Source: Rhizomys pruinosus (Eukaryota > Chordata > Mammalia > Rodentia > Spalacidae). From it: DNA of 64,000 nt. The stretch lies in contig VZQC01007977.1 in NCBI GenBank assembly GCA_009823505.1, forward strand, positions 877,640 through 941,639. Reading direction: 5' to 3'. The notes under the pieces were generated by a model. It was not told the DNA's origin. It did no database searches and worked only from the letters and a program-made list of their open reading frames with translations. A program made the translations under genes and the position numbers. Positions 52,990 to 63,951 of this stretch are shown here, piece after piece (within the stretch, counting starts at the first letter, position 1; each line of letters opens with the position of its first letter).

Positions 52990-54023
52990 TTCTTTAAAAA
53001 ATTCTGGATTTGTGAATCTCTAAACATGTTCTAGAACCTACCATTTATTTTTAGACTTTGGATTTTTGGTACATGATGGTGGGTATGTATGCATCTTTTA
53101 GAGTAATATATAAAATGGAAAAATGCAAATCAAGAAATATGGTATGGAAAGAACATACAGTTTGTTTTCAGAAGACACAATTTTAATATAGGTGCAATGT
53201 ATCAGGCTGGTGTAACTTAGCCTTTCTGGGTGCTTAACAACCATACTTAATGCCCATACCAATTTGGCCGAGGGACCTAAGGGATAACTTTGTTCCTTGC
53301 CCTCAGAGGTCAACCAAGTCTTAGGGGACTATGCATGGAGACATCTCTTGACATGTCCTGCATGGACATGTGCCTGGGTCACCAGTCTTCCTGTTCATGG
53401 AGGTCTTGAAGATCCACTAATGGGACTTCAGCCAGTGTCCAGTCTATAAAGAGGAAAGTCTGCTCATGCTTCAGAAAAGGAAGTCTGATCTAGCAAGACC
53501 TGATTTTAAATGAAAAGCTGAAAGGATCCAGGGGCTCCCCACCCTACCAAAAAAACAATCCCGAGGGACTCCTGAGGACCAGATCTTCAACTGACCTTAA
53601 GAAAACAAAAACCTTGGTTAATCTGGGCTAACTGTGTGGCCTTAAGCAACCAAAAGGAAAGTAAAACCAGAAATAAATAATCAGTAAGGTCTGTGAAATT
53701 GTACTTCAGATATAAAACTTGAGATCTTAGTAAAAAGACAAAAAGAAAAAAGAGAGCACTGTTGTTTGGCATGTCTCCAATTCTTACTGGCAAGTGCATC
53801 TACTCTGTGGCTGCCACTGCTTTTGCCATTTTTCAAAGACATGAAACTCAGCTTTTTAACCCTCCAATATGGATTGAAGACTCATGTCTCTCCAAGAATC
53901 CTCCAAACCTTCAATGCTAGATGGGGACTGCTGAGCTATCCAGCTTGTGAGCTGAGCAGCTACTGGGATTTAAGCCTCTTCAGAGTGTAGACCGCCATTG
54001 TTGGACTACCCAGGTTGTATCAT

Positions 54024-54431
54024 TGTTCTAGTTTGTCCTCCATTGCTGTGACAAAACACTCTGACCAACACCAATTTGGGGAGGAAAGGGTTTATTCAGC
54101 TTACATCTCCTGGGTCAGAGGTCATCACTTAGGGAGCCCAAGGCAGGAACTCAGGGCAGGAACCTGGAGGCAGGAGCTGAAGCACAGGCCATGGAGGAAT
54201 GTTGTTCACTGGCTTGCTCCCCTGGCTCATGCCCAGCCTGCCTTCTTATACTGTACACAACCACCTGCCCAGGGTGGCACCACTCATTGTGGGCTGGGCC
54301 CTCCCACACTGCTCGACTATTATGACAATACTCCATACATGTGGCCACAGGCCAATCCAATGGAGCCAATTCCCCAACTGAGGCTCCCTCAACCCAGGTG
54401 TGTCAAGTTGACACTAAAGCTATCCAGCACA
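54024..54431 (-). mobile_element. MaLR-type solo LTR with 5-bp target duplication
   Basis: 408 bp, beginning tgttctagtttg and ending tatccagcaca, flanked by atcat (54019-54023 and 54432-54436). Best-preserved copy of the 11,121 family, in the opposite orientation. The L1 3' UTR continues on both sides. Confidence 0.93.
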
Positions 54432-54644
54432 ATCATGTACAGGAAGATCAAGACAGGACATCTGCTTACTGGACCTCATTTTGGGGAGCATAGGAGGGAA
54501 AGACCCCAGTACAGAGCACAAGGGCAAGAGTGATGGTTGTTTGGGCTTGCCAAGGAGGAATCTTCAAACACTTTCTTAAGGAAAACATGACATCTTTTAG
54601 CAAAAAAAAGAAAAAAAAAAGAAAAACCTCCAATTCAGGTGATA

Positions 54645-54722
54645 TGTGTTTGTATGTATGTATGTATATAATTATAATATATATATATATCTACTATATA
54701 TATATATATATATATATATGCA
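54645..54722. repeat. (TATG)n(TA)n microsatellite
   Basis: TATG units followed by two TA runs split by ctac. Confidence 0.93.
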
Positions 54723-54938
54723 ATACAAGTTAGAGAGAACAACAACAAGAAAAGAACTGGAAAAAAAAACTCTGGAAAGACTCAGAAAAAGATGCAAGAC
54801 ATGTATGGCAGAGTGCAGGAACTCAGGTGGGGTGGGGGGCATGGAAAGGAAAATGACTCTAAATTCAATTGAGAAATGATGTATGATGTATGGAAAAAGT
54901 TTAATAACAATAAAAATATAAATTAAAAAATTCTAGAT

Positions 54939-55532
54939 TTCCATTTCCATATTTGTGAAATGAAGATTGATGGTGTCTGGGTCCTGGTCCAATTCTCACT
55001 CCGCTGTTCTATGAGAAAAATGATGTCAATATTTTATAGGCTTACAGATGGAAACAACATGCTTATTGGCATCTCAACCCATGGTGTGGGGATGGTGGCA
55101 TTACTGCATAGGGAATGGCAGGATTTTGAAATTCTGACTCTTCTCCTAGCCTATTTTTGTCCTGTTACTTTGTGAATTAGAAGAGTGCACTTTAACCACT
55201 ATGAATGATTATAAAGGAACACTGCTATGAAGAGATTTCAACAGAGCCATCGGGTGCAAGCTTTGATCGACTGTCTTCCATCTCTATGTATTCACTATGT
55301 TATAAATTCTACAACCTCCTTAAAGCAAAACTCTTTTTAGGTTTGTCTTTAAGAGAAACCATGGAAAAGCTAAAAGGTTAGCCCAAGTTTCTGCTGGGGA
55401 GACACTAAAAATAATCATCAATACAATATAGATAACAAGTAGCAAACAGAATAGTGCTCTTTTTGGTACATTCTTTAAAGGTATTTTATAGTAAAATAGG
55501 ATGAAACTCATCTATTTACAGCATTAAAAAAT
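54939..55532. other. No gene seen
   Basis: Unique-looking DNA. Confidence 0.6.
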
Positions 55533-55735
55533 TCTGGGCTGGGCTTGGTGGTGCATGCTTTTACTTTTAACACTTAGGAGGCAGAGGCAGGTGGATTTCT
55601 GTGACTTTGAGGCTTGCTTGGTCTAGTGAGAGCCAAGTTAGGGTTACATAGCAAGACACTCTCTAAAACAAAACAAAACAAAACAAAACAAAACAAAACA
55701 AAACACAACAAAACCAAAACACAACAAAACCAAAA
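55533..55735 (+). mobile_element. B1 SINE with (AAAAC)n tail
   Basis: gctgggcttggtggtgcatg, cttaggaggcagaggcaggt, gaggcttgcttggtctagtg, then about 13 aaaac units. Confidence 0.9.
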
Positions 55736-55799
55736 AATCATTCTGGGCAAGTCAGTAAAAAAACACTATGGCCAAAATAATTTCTTAGTATTTATTTAT

Positions 55800-55807
55800 T
55801 TATTTTG

Positions 55808-55848
<41 letters not shown>

Positions 55849-56107
55849 GTGTGTGTACCTGTGCATGAATGCAGAGGACAGAAGAAGGTGTGGAGTGTCT
55901 TCCTCTATCATTCTCTGACTATTCCTCTGAGGCAGGGTCCCCCTGAACTGAGAGCTAGCATTTTCTTGGTTAAGGCCCAGAAATCTTCCCATCTCTGCCC
56001 CCCCCCCACCAATAGCTGGGGCTACGGACATGTGCAGGATGCCTGGCTTGTTCCCTGGGGGCTGAAATCTGAACTCTGATCCCCATGACTGTGTAGCAAG
56101 TGCTCTT
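55800..56107 (-). mobile_element. B4-like SINE, left part, with (TG)n
   Basis: (TG)n (55,810-55,858), tgcagaggacagaagaaggt, tctgaggcagggtccccctg, ctgaaatctgaactctgatc, then the head tgtagcaagtgctctt. The L1 cuts it at 56108; the head continues at 57236. Confidence 0.7.
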
Positions 56108-56167
56108 TTTTCTTTTTTTGTTTTTTTTGTGAGTTTTTAAATTGATGTTTTGTGTATTTCAGACATC

Positions 56168-56169
<2 letters not shown>

Positions 56170-56224
<55 letters not shown>

Positions 56225-56240
56225 TTTCTTTCTTTCTTTT
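56170..56240. repeat. (TTTC)n microsatellite
   Basis: About 17 TTTC units at the A-tail side of the adjoining B1. Confidence 0.95.
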
Positions 56241-56385
56241 TTGCCTTTTCGAGACAGTGACTCCCTGTAGCCCCAGCTGTCCTGGAACTCACTCTGCACA
56301 CCAGGCTGGCCTTGAACTCACAAAGATTTGCCTGCCTCTGCCTCCTGAGTGCTAGGATTAAAGGCGTGCAACACCATGCCCGGCT
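56241..56385 (-). mobile_element. B1 SINE inside the L1 3' UTR
   Basis: gccttttcgagacagtgact to gcgtgcaacaccatgcccgg. agacatcat (56161) and agacataat (56387) flank the B1 with its tail, 8 of 9 bases alike. Confidence 0.93.
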
Positions 56386-57235
56386 GAGACATAATTTTTC
56401 AATTCAGTTCAGGCATATTCCCCTTTCCCTTCCCCCCACCCCACCCCACCCCAGATCATGCATTCTGCCATAACTGTCCTGCATCTTTCTCTTGGTCTTT
56501 CTATTTTTTTTTTTATGCTTAGGAATTCACATTTTCCTCCATTAATTTTATATTACTCTAAAATATGGGTACATACTCTCCACCCATATATAGTAATGAC
56601 AGAGTCTGAAAATAATTGGTGGGTGGATTCTGGAGCCCATTGGGAGATTATAACAACACTTGCTTTCAGATAAACAGAAATATAAGAATAATGTTATTCA
56701 GCTTGCCTTTCATCTGGGGTGTTTGGTATTAGCATCCACAAATGAGGGAAATCATTCTCCGTTTGTCTTTCTGGGACTATGTTACTTCACTCAGCCTAAT
56801 GGCTTTGAGCTCCATCCACTTACCTGCAAAGTTCATAATGCCATCTTTCTTTACCGCTGAATAGTACTCCATTGTGTAGATGTACCACATTTTTGTCACC
56901 CACTCGTCTGTTGAGGGGCATTTGGGTTGGTTCCAGCTCTTCATTATTGTGAAGAGAGCTGCAATAAACATGGATGTGCATGTTTCTTTGCAGTAGGATG
57001 AGTCTTTGGGGTATATACCCAGGAGTGGTATGACTGGGTCAGGTGGTAGGCTCATTCCAAGTCTTTTAAGAGTTTTCCCCACTGCTTTCCATAGTGGTTG
57101 TACAAGTTTACATTCCCACCAGCAGTGGATGAGTGTTCCCCTTTTCCCACAACCTCTCTAGCATTTGTTGTCTTTTGTTTCCTTGATATTAGCTAGCCGC
57201 ACTGGAATGAGATGATATCTGAGAGTGGTTTTACT

Positions 57236-57276
57236 TGTAGCAAGTGCTCTTAAACACTGTGTATCTCTTCATCTCC
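57236..57276 (-). mobile_element. B4-like SINE, right part
   Basis: Second copy of tgtagcaagtgctctt followed by aaacactgtgtatctcttca: the tRNA-like head interrupted by the L1. Confidence 0.65.
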
Positions 57277-57454
57277 CTGTCATCATTTCTTAATGCTTTA
57301 CCTAGTAAGAAAAAGTTAAAGCTCTTGAGTTTTGCAGTTATCCATAAGAAGAGATGAAACAGCAATTTCTACACAAGCTGCCGAACATGAACATCTTTGC
57401 AAGACACTAAATGATGGACAATGTGGTTGATGGCATATGTATCAATAGCTTCTG

Positions 57455-57484
57455 CACTTGATCTTAGCCAAAAGGCCGAGAAGC
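57455..57484 (-). pseudogene. U2 snRNA 5'-fragment retropseudogene
   Basis: The minus strand reads gcttctcggccttttggcta and then agatcaagtg, identical to about 30 nucleotides at the 5' end of U2 snRNA (from about nucleotide 4). atcaatagcttctg flanks it at 57441-57454 and 57485-57498, so it arrived by target-primed insertion. There is no poly(A), and the body beyond about nucleotide 33, including the Sm site, is missing. Such 3'-truncated snRNA pseudogenes with direct repeats are a known class. Confidence 0.93.
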
Positions 57485-57504
57485 ATCAATAGCTTCTGAT
57501 ATTG

Positions 57505-57564
57505 TGTACATGTTTTTAACTGTTGAGCCATCTCTCCAGCCCTCAATTTTGTATTTATTATTTT

Positions 57565-57613
<49 letters not shown>

Positions 57614-57754
57614 GTGTGTGAATATTTTGCCTGCACATATATAAGTGCACCTGTGTTGTGTAATGTCTCTGGAAACTAAAAAGAGTGTCAGATTCCCTAG
57701 AGCTAGAGACACAGTTGTTATCTGTCACGTGGATGCTGGAAGCCAAACCCAGGT
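57505..57754. repeat. Local duplication, unit 1
   Basis: Contains a B2 head fragment (tgttgagccatctctccagc), ctcaatttt, a microsatellite and a B2 body ending ccaaacccaggt. The same order occurs at 58575-58815. Confidence 0.85.
57561..57754 (-). mobile_element. B2 SINE lacking its head
   Basis: (ATCT)n (57,567-57,613), attttgcctgcacatatata, gtgtcagattccctagagct, cacgtggatgctggaagcca. It stops before the tRNA-like head. Confidence 0.85.
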
Positions 57755-57835
57755 TCGCTGCACGTTCTATATTACATTTCCCCAATCACGTCACATCTAT
57801 CCTTTTTCTTTATTGTTCCTCATGTGTTTGTGGAA

Positions 57836-57838
<3 letters not shown>

Positions 57839-57886
<48 letters not shown>
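57839..57886. repeat. (TG)n microsatellite
   Basis: About 24 TG units. Confidence 0.96.
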
Positions 57887-57887
<1 letters not shown>

Positions 57888-58374
57888 AGCAGTGACAAAG
57901 ATGAAATTGTCTGAGGTTTAGAGTAGCACTATTTTTTCAGGCTACAAGAATGGAAAGTGTCGTGTTCAGAATGCCTACCTCGAGTTCTGGCAGTGCCCTG
58001 AGCACAAGGAGCTCCTTTGTCCTGGGAACATGGCTGTCCATGTCCAGAGGCTCCTTCTGCCTCTCTCCCTATTTTATGATTTTGCCAAGGTTGACCTCTG
58101 CCTATCTTACAGTGTTTTTTCAACAAAAATAAAATTCTTAACTGGGTTATTTTCATGATTGACTGTAAAAATATTTCCTTTCAACCCATTAGCAGGAGGA
58201 ACTAGCCCAACCTCCTCCTCTACACTTGGAATAAACACAACAAATACAATAGCTACTGGAAACATGGGGCTAACTGAAAAAGACAGGTTTTGAATCTGGC
58301 ATGAAGTTGGGTAAAATTCTCAAACAACAGTCAAAGAGAATGCGCAATTTAATTTAAAATTTTCAATTTGGTTT
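57887..58374. other. No gene seen
   Basis: Unique-looking DNA. Confidence 0.6.
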
Positions 58375-58382
58375 TATTTTTA

Positions 58383-58447
<65 letters not shown>

Positions 58448-58613
58448 TTGTTCATATGAGTGCAGGTGGCCATGGAGCCCAGAGACATCAGAACCCCCAG
58501 GAGCTGGAGTTGCAGGAGGTTGTGAGCTGTCTACTGTGGTTGCTGGGAATTGAACTCAGGTCCTCTGGAAGAGCTGTACATGTTCTTAACTGCTGAGCCA
58601 TCTCTCCAGCGCT
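58375..58613 (-). mobile_element. B2 SINE with (TG)n
   Basis: (TG)n (58,387-58,438), gcaggtggccatggagccca, ggagctggagttgcaggagg, ending ccatctctccagcgc. Confidence 0.88.
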
Positions 58614-58623
58614 CAATTTTGCT

Positions 58624-58666
<43 letters not shown>

Positions 58667-58815
58667 TTTGGTATGAGTATTTTGCCTGCACATATATCAG
58701 TGTACTTGTGTTGTGTAATGTTTCTGGAAGCTAAAAGACAGTGTCAGAGCCCCTGGAACTAAGAGATACAGACAGTTGTTAGCTGTCATGTGGATGCTGG
58801 AAGCCAAACCCAGGT
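58575..58815. repeat. Local duplication, unit 2
   Basis: Matches 57505-57754, about 1,070 bp away. The first 45 bases differ at about three positions; the microsatellite is (TTTA)n here and (ATCT)n there. Confidence 0.85.
58623..58670. repeat. (TTTA)n microsatellite
   Basis: About 12 TTTA units. Confidence 0.96.
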
Positions 58816-58865
58816 CCTCTGTAAGACAACCAGTGCTCTTAACCATTGAGCCATCTCTCCAGCCT
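58671..58865 (-). mobile_element. B2 SINE
   Basis: tattttgcctgcacatatat, gtgtcagagcccctggaact, catgtggatgctggaagcca, ending ccatctctccagcc. Confidence 0.93.
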
Positions 58866-59719
58866 TCGATCAAATTTTTCAAATGTTCTGCTTTTCTAAA
58901 TAATTATTCATTTCCTCTGACCCTGACCTTGGGGTTCCCCTAGAGTACAGAGATTCCCTGGTAAAACTGTCATAGAATACACACCTTAGATATGAATTAT
59001 AGGGGGGAGCAATAGCAGATTAATTGATAGTCAGGGAAATTCTTATTTTTTAGTATTATTATCTTTAAATACTTAATAGATACTTGTCTTGATTAAATTT
59101 GCCTACTAAAGACAGAAGCTTTGATACATATTACAAGACCATGCAGTATATCACTCCTCTTTTAGTATTATTTAGTTGAAGCAATAAAAATAATTCACTT
59201 CTTAGTGATGCATGTGCCATTCCAATTGATTGTATGGAATTCTCATGCAATTTTTAGAGTGATGGGTTCATTAAGGTTTAAAAAATAAATTGTATTCTTG
59301 GACTGGAGAGTTCATGCTGGAGAGAGATGGTTTATAACTGATGAAATTGGTCACATCTTTTAACACGGAGTTTGAAACTGAAGCAATATGTTTAGAAGAT
59401 GGTTTCCAGTGAGGAGTCTGAAGATACCAAGGGCAGCAGGACTATAGATAAAACATTGAGCATGTGAATAGATGGAAACAAATGTAAACAGTAAGAGAAA
59501 CATGCTGTTTTCCCTCTTCTGTATTAACCACAATTATGTGGTTTTATTTCAAGTTCCTTTTGGCAGACTCTGACTTTTCCAGTTTTAGTTCATGTGATAT
59601 AGATCATCCTGACCCTCACTATTTGCCAGCCAATCATCACATTCCTTTCCTCTCTCCGTTGATGATAGACTGCCACCCTATTAGGTCCAATACACAGAAA
59701 TTTGAGTACTTAAAAAATA
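58866..59719. other. No gene seen
   Basis: AT-rich unique-looking DNA. Confidence 0.6.
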
Positions 59720-59724
59720 CATTT

Positions 59725-59803
<79 letters not shown>

Positions 59804-59972
59804 ATACATGGGCACACAAGAATTCATGCAAGGCTGCCATAGCACATGTTTGGGGGCCAGAAGGCAACTTTTGAGAGTCATTTCTCTTCTATCATGTGGG
59901 TCATGGGGATTGAATTCAGGTCAGTCAGTCTAGACAGCAGGACCCTTTACTTGCTGAACTATCTCACCAGCC
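59720..59972 (-). mobile_element. B3 SINE with long (TG)n
   Basis: (TG)n with one ggtg interruption (59,722-59,802), ttgggggccagaaggcaact, catgtgggtcatggggattg, tgctgaactatctcaccagc. Confidence 0.82.
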
Positions 59973-62195
59973 TGATTCCAGGACTTTCCTTAGACCCATT
60001 AGAACTGGAACTTCCACTGGAACAACTGAGCTAGGCAGCCACAGAGACACGGGAGTCCACTGCCAGAAAGCGACCATGGACTGCTTAAAGTTTGTCAGTG
60101 TCAAGAACCATGAAGGTCCTTTTTTTTTACTTGAAATTATTTGAACTGGGTTTCCATTGTATGTTACTAATATGAAAGGAGAAGAAATATAAACAGAGAA
60201 AACAGCTACATTTTCAGGGTCTAATGAATGATTAAACAGTAAGTAATAAGAAAGAGTTTATTGAGATAAGAAATTTGAGAAAGAAGAGAGGGAAAAAGAG
60301 GGAGCAGCTTATAATGTAAATATTGTTACGTGTTGGGAAATAAGGGTGTTGTATAGATTGTGACTGTAGGCCAAGACAACTCCCCTGAGGATGAGGGGAA
60401 AGGGCACAGCGGGGAGCTAAGGAAAGAGTGGGCAGCTTCCTTTGCCCATAAAGGGTGCCCTGGTCACTTGGGCTTGCCACCTTGGACTCCACTGTTCTGC
60501 CTCCCCTGCCACACATCCTGCACATGCGCCTCCGCAGTTACTCTTGGACCCCTGCCTTCCTTCACATTTCCAGTGCCAGGGCTTGGTCCGGGTGCCCAGT
60601 ATTCATTTCCTGAAACCTGTAAAAGCTCCCTTGCCGCTCCCGTGCCCACAGCCTTCCTCTGTGGGATTCGTTCTTTACCCTGCTGCCAGATTATTTATCT
60701 TGAGGCTCAGTTCTGATTGTGAAATAGCCACACACAGTGGAGGGGTCTGGGCTGGGGCGGCCAGCTGGTTCTGACTTGCCATCCGATCTTAGGAAAGATG
60801 CCTAATGGGGTGCTAATCTCCCAAGACAGGGATTGAATCAGGTACGCTGACATTCGCAACCCCCATTGCCTAAAATACAAAGTTTTAACTACCTACTTTA
60901 ATTCTTTTAGCTTTCCTTCGTTTAACATAGATATATTTACCCAAAATGAATGTTTTCCTGACTCTGAATGCCCTCACTTTGTAGACTCCTTTCTTTGTTC
61001 ATACTACCTCAAACCTTTATGTTGCCATATGAAAATCCTATCCATCCTCAAAGTCCCAGCTGAAACATTCTTGGTCTCAGTCGCAGTACCTTGTTTCGTT
61101 CTCTAGCCTGGGTCTATGTCTTCCATTCTGCCAAACTGCCAGTGACTTCGGGATGGAAGCTCTGTCATATTCAGCCATTGTAGCCCTCAACTCAACAAAC
61201 CAACAGCTTGTCTTCAGAAAATGGTTTGAATGAAAGAAAATACATATTTTGTTGCAGCAAGGCCCATCCAACCATCTTGTAACGCCCCCAACCTGGGTAT
61301 TGTAGGTCTGCTGAATGAAGTCATGTGATAATAAAAGCCTCACCTTTTGAGCTTGTCAAATATCTCTGGAGCAAGAGCCATATTACTCCTGCCTGGGTCA
61401 GGACTATGTGCGCAGTCAGTGCTGAATGAACATCTCATCAGGACCCTAGGGGGCGCCATGTGTGGCCATTCCAGCCGGCCTTTCCTTGCTGTGCATTGTG
61501 TGACAGTGAAGATATGCAGGACAGAACAGGGTAATCACGTCTATTTTGGCTCCTGACAATTCGAAGGAACGAAGGAAACCTAGTCCAGAGGGAAACTGCA
61601 GAACTGGAGGGAAGCGAGCACAGGTGAAAACTGGGTGGAGAGGAGGTGGATGGAGTGCAGAAGACGGTGCGCCCCACAATCCTTTTATAGCAAGACAATC
61701 AGCTCTACACCAGTGAACCCGCTGCCCTGCTGTGGTGAGGCTGAGTATTGACAAAGTCAGTACTGGGCTAGCAGCTTAGAATTATGTGGCTCTCTGCTAC
61801 CTTAGACCACGAACCTCGAGACCTTCCTCTGAAGGCTGGTTTTCCTGGGAGCCTTCGGGGAAATAGACGGCTGTACTTGGGTGAACCTTTGTTGCCTCTT
61901 TATTGGCTTCCCGTCTCCACCCACAGCAACTTAAATCATTAAGATCCTGTATAATTAAAATTTCATCCAATTCACCCAGGTTATGTTTGCTGGCCGCAGT
62001 GGGGAGTATAAATATCTTCATAAGGCCTGAAGACAGAGGCGGCTTCCTGTGCGTGGTTTGGAATCTGTCTGCTACTGTGTGCCGTCTGCAGCTTGCTGAG
62101 GAATGAGTGCCCTGTCCTCAGCCGGGCCCTGGATGGACCTTTACTCAGTCTGAGGGAGGCCAGTTTTTGGTGGTGTAGATATATCTGCAGTGCTC

Positions 62196-62203
<8 letters not shown>
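59973..62203. other. Repeat-poor stretch, no gene called
   Basis: About 2.2 kb with no SINE, LINE or LTR that I recognise, the longest such run near the right end. GC-rich around 60,370-60,790. Open frames of up to 118 codons (60,360-60,716 plus strand) overlap in several frames and look like a composition effect. A TATA-like tataaat occurs at 62,008. Could hold conserved non-coding sequence, but that needs alignment. Confidence 0.5.
61443..61457 (+). promoter_or_regulatory. Candidate CTCF site outside repeats
   Basis: accctagggggcgcc contains the CTCF core agggggcgc, with two mismatches in the five bases before it. In unique DNA. Sequence match only. Confidence 0.4.

Positions 62204-62258
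<55 letters not shown>
62204..62258. repeat. (TC)n microsatellite
   Basis: About 27 CT units. Confidence 0.96.
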
Positions 62259-62259
<1 letters not shown>

Positions 62260-62512
62260 CTGTCATTTGGTCTGATGCCCCTAATATATTTAGATTAAAA
62301 AATTTAAATTAATGCTTCATTCTTTAGGGTAACTAGAAAACAGGAATTTATCATCTTTCCTGGGCTGACATTGGATTAATTTCCTGAAATATAATTTTAT
62401 TGCTATCTTATTGCTCAAAAAACCCACAGAGGTTTTGTATAACTTAGTGTGAAGTTAAAAGTTTACTGTGGATTGATTCACAGAATAACTAATGTTAGAG
62501 CACCTACTTTGT

Positions 62513-62560
62513 GTGCTCCCAAGTGCTAGGATTAAAGGTGTGCACCACCATGCCCAGCCC
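62513..62560 (-). mobile_element. B1 SINE 5'-end fragment
   Basis: caagtgctaggattaaaggt, then gtgcaccaccatgcccagcc. Only this end of the B1 remains. Confidence 0.85.
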
Positions 62561-62562
62561 AG

Positions 62563-63455
62563 ATATAATGCATTTTGATCATATTCACCCTTTCTTACCC
62601 TCTTTCATCCCTTCCTCACTATCTCCAGAAACTTTCTTCTTCCCCCATCCATAGTCCCCATCCATCCTGCTTTTGTGTCTTTAAAAACTGATGAAGTTTA
62701 ATTAGGGTGATTTACACAGGACATGGGTGTCATTCCCTGGGCATAAGTAACCTATGTCAGCTCTACTACTGTTCTGGTTGCAAATCTGTTGCTATGGTAA
62801 ACACTGTGACCAAAAGCCTTGGTAAGGAAGGAGGTTTATTTCATCTTACAACTCCCAGGTCACAATCCATCACGGAGGGAAGTCAGGGTAGGAACTCAAG
62901 GCTGGAAGCTGGAGGCAGGAGCTAGAGCAGAGACCATGGAGGAACGCTGCTTAATGACTTGTTTCCCCTGACTTGCCCAGTCAGCTTCCTTATATACCCC
63001 CAAGCCCACTTGCTCAGGGATGGTACTGCTCACAGTGAGCTGTGTCCTCCTACACCAATTAGCAGTCAAGAAAAAGCCCCATGGACACGCCCATAAGTCA
63101 ATGTGATGGAGGAAATCCCTCAGCTAAGGCTTTCCCTAGGTGACTAGTTTGTGTTACGTTGATAAAAATGAACCAGCACAAGCACTGAAGAAAATGACTT
63201 CCCCTCCCTTGCAGTCATTAGCTGCCAATAGCTGCTTCTATTTCTTTGAAAAATGACAGTTGTCCTAATGGATGTGAAGGTGTCTGTCTCAATGTGGTTA
63301 TGATTTGAATTCCCCTATTGACTAGTTATGCTGAGTATCTTTATAAATGCTTATTGATTACTTGATTATCTCAACACATTTGAAGAAGTTTCTGTTCAAC
63401 TCTTTAGCCCATTTTCAAATTTTAATTTTTGTTTAAGTTTTATTAGTATTTATCA
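62563..63455 (-). mobile_element. Old L1 3' end, split by an LTR
   Basis: Reverse L1 3' UTR (gcattttgatcatattcacc, then ttagctgccaatagct after the LTR) continuing into the ORF2 end (tgtcctaatggatgtgaagg, atttgaattcccctattgac). Decayed. Confidence 0.75.
62770..63180 (-). mobile_element. MaLR-type solo LTR in the old L1
   Basis: 411 bp, beginning tgttctggttgc and ending aaccagcaca; ggtaaggaaggaggtttatt, aactcaaggctggaagctgg, ttgctcagggatggtactgc. The flanking five bases (actac and agcac) are only partly alike. Confidence 0.85.
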
Positions 63456-63502
63456 TGAGAAATACCTACACTCCTTAGAAAAAAAATTCAAAAGGGACTA
63501 CA

Positions 63503-63951
63503 ATTGCTAATTTTATGTGCTGACTTGCCTGGGTCATGGGTATCCAGATATTTGGTCAGCCATTATTCTTGGGTATACCTATTTGGAATTTTAAAGAAGA
63601 GATTCCCATTTAAACTGCTATACTAGACATAAATATCCCATTAGAGTGGGGCTTATTCAGTCAGTGGAAGAACTGAACAGAACTGTTCTCCTCTCAGGAA
63701 GGAGAATTCCTTCTGCTCAGCTGTTGTTGACTGGAATATCAAAGTTTTCTCATCTTTGGACTTGAGCTGGAAAACTGGTCCTTCCTGACTCTCGAGCCTT
63801 CTGCTTTTGGACTAGAGATACACCAGGCCATCTGGGTCTCCAGTTTGTGGGCTCCTGTGAGGTGTGACCCAGCTCCTTAACATGACTCCTTTCTGTGCAT
63901 GTAAAACCACATATTTTACTGTTCTCTGGAGAATGCTAACTAGTACAGACA
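63503..63951 (+). mobile_element. Ancient mammalian interspersed repeat
   Basis: ttgctaattttatgtgctga, cccagatatttggtca-type start, ggacttgagctggaaaactg, gagcctt-ctttggactag, ending gagaatgctaactagtacag. This order occurs as an old repeat across mammals; I believe it is LTR-related but do not assign a family. Confidence 0.65.

Larger units (their letters stand above)
52990..54938 (+). mobile_element. 5'-truncated L1 3' UTR, split by an LTR
   Basis: Plus-strand counterpart of 40,229-41,300. It has an LTR at 54,024-54,431, an A-rich run (54,599-54,624), TATG/TA microsatellite DNA and then the L1 3' terminus (54,740-54,938), which matches 20,260-20,420 in reverse and ends with caataaaaatataaatt. 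The A-rich run may be internal or may mark the end of one L1 and the start of another fragment. Confidence 0.82.
56108..57235 (-). mobile_element. 5'-truncated L1 with target duplication, carrying a B1
   Basis: T-rich 3' end, 3' UTR (aattcagttcaggcatattc), then the ORF2 C-terminus (56,777-57,082, with MWYIYTMEYY). tgtagcaagtgctctt flanks it at 56092-56107 and 57236-57251. It contains a (TTTC)n run and a B1. Confidence 0.96.

Noticed and set aside
54015..54533. 172-codon plus-strand frame
   Set aside because: Runs through a MaLR-type solo LTR and its flanks; related shorter frames appear in other copies of the same LTR.
57441..57498. Functional U2 snRNA gene
   Set aside because: Only about 30 nucleotides of U2 are present; the Sm site, later stem-loops and snRNA promoter elements are absent.
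60360..60774. 118- and 110-codon overlapping plus-strand frames
   Set aside because: Two frames open together over GC-rich DNA, plus a minus-strand frame, point to composition; no recognisable domain.
62008..62014. TATA-like tataaat as a promoter
   Set aside because: A single short AT motif without a transcript start, CpG island or downstream gene.
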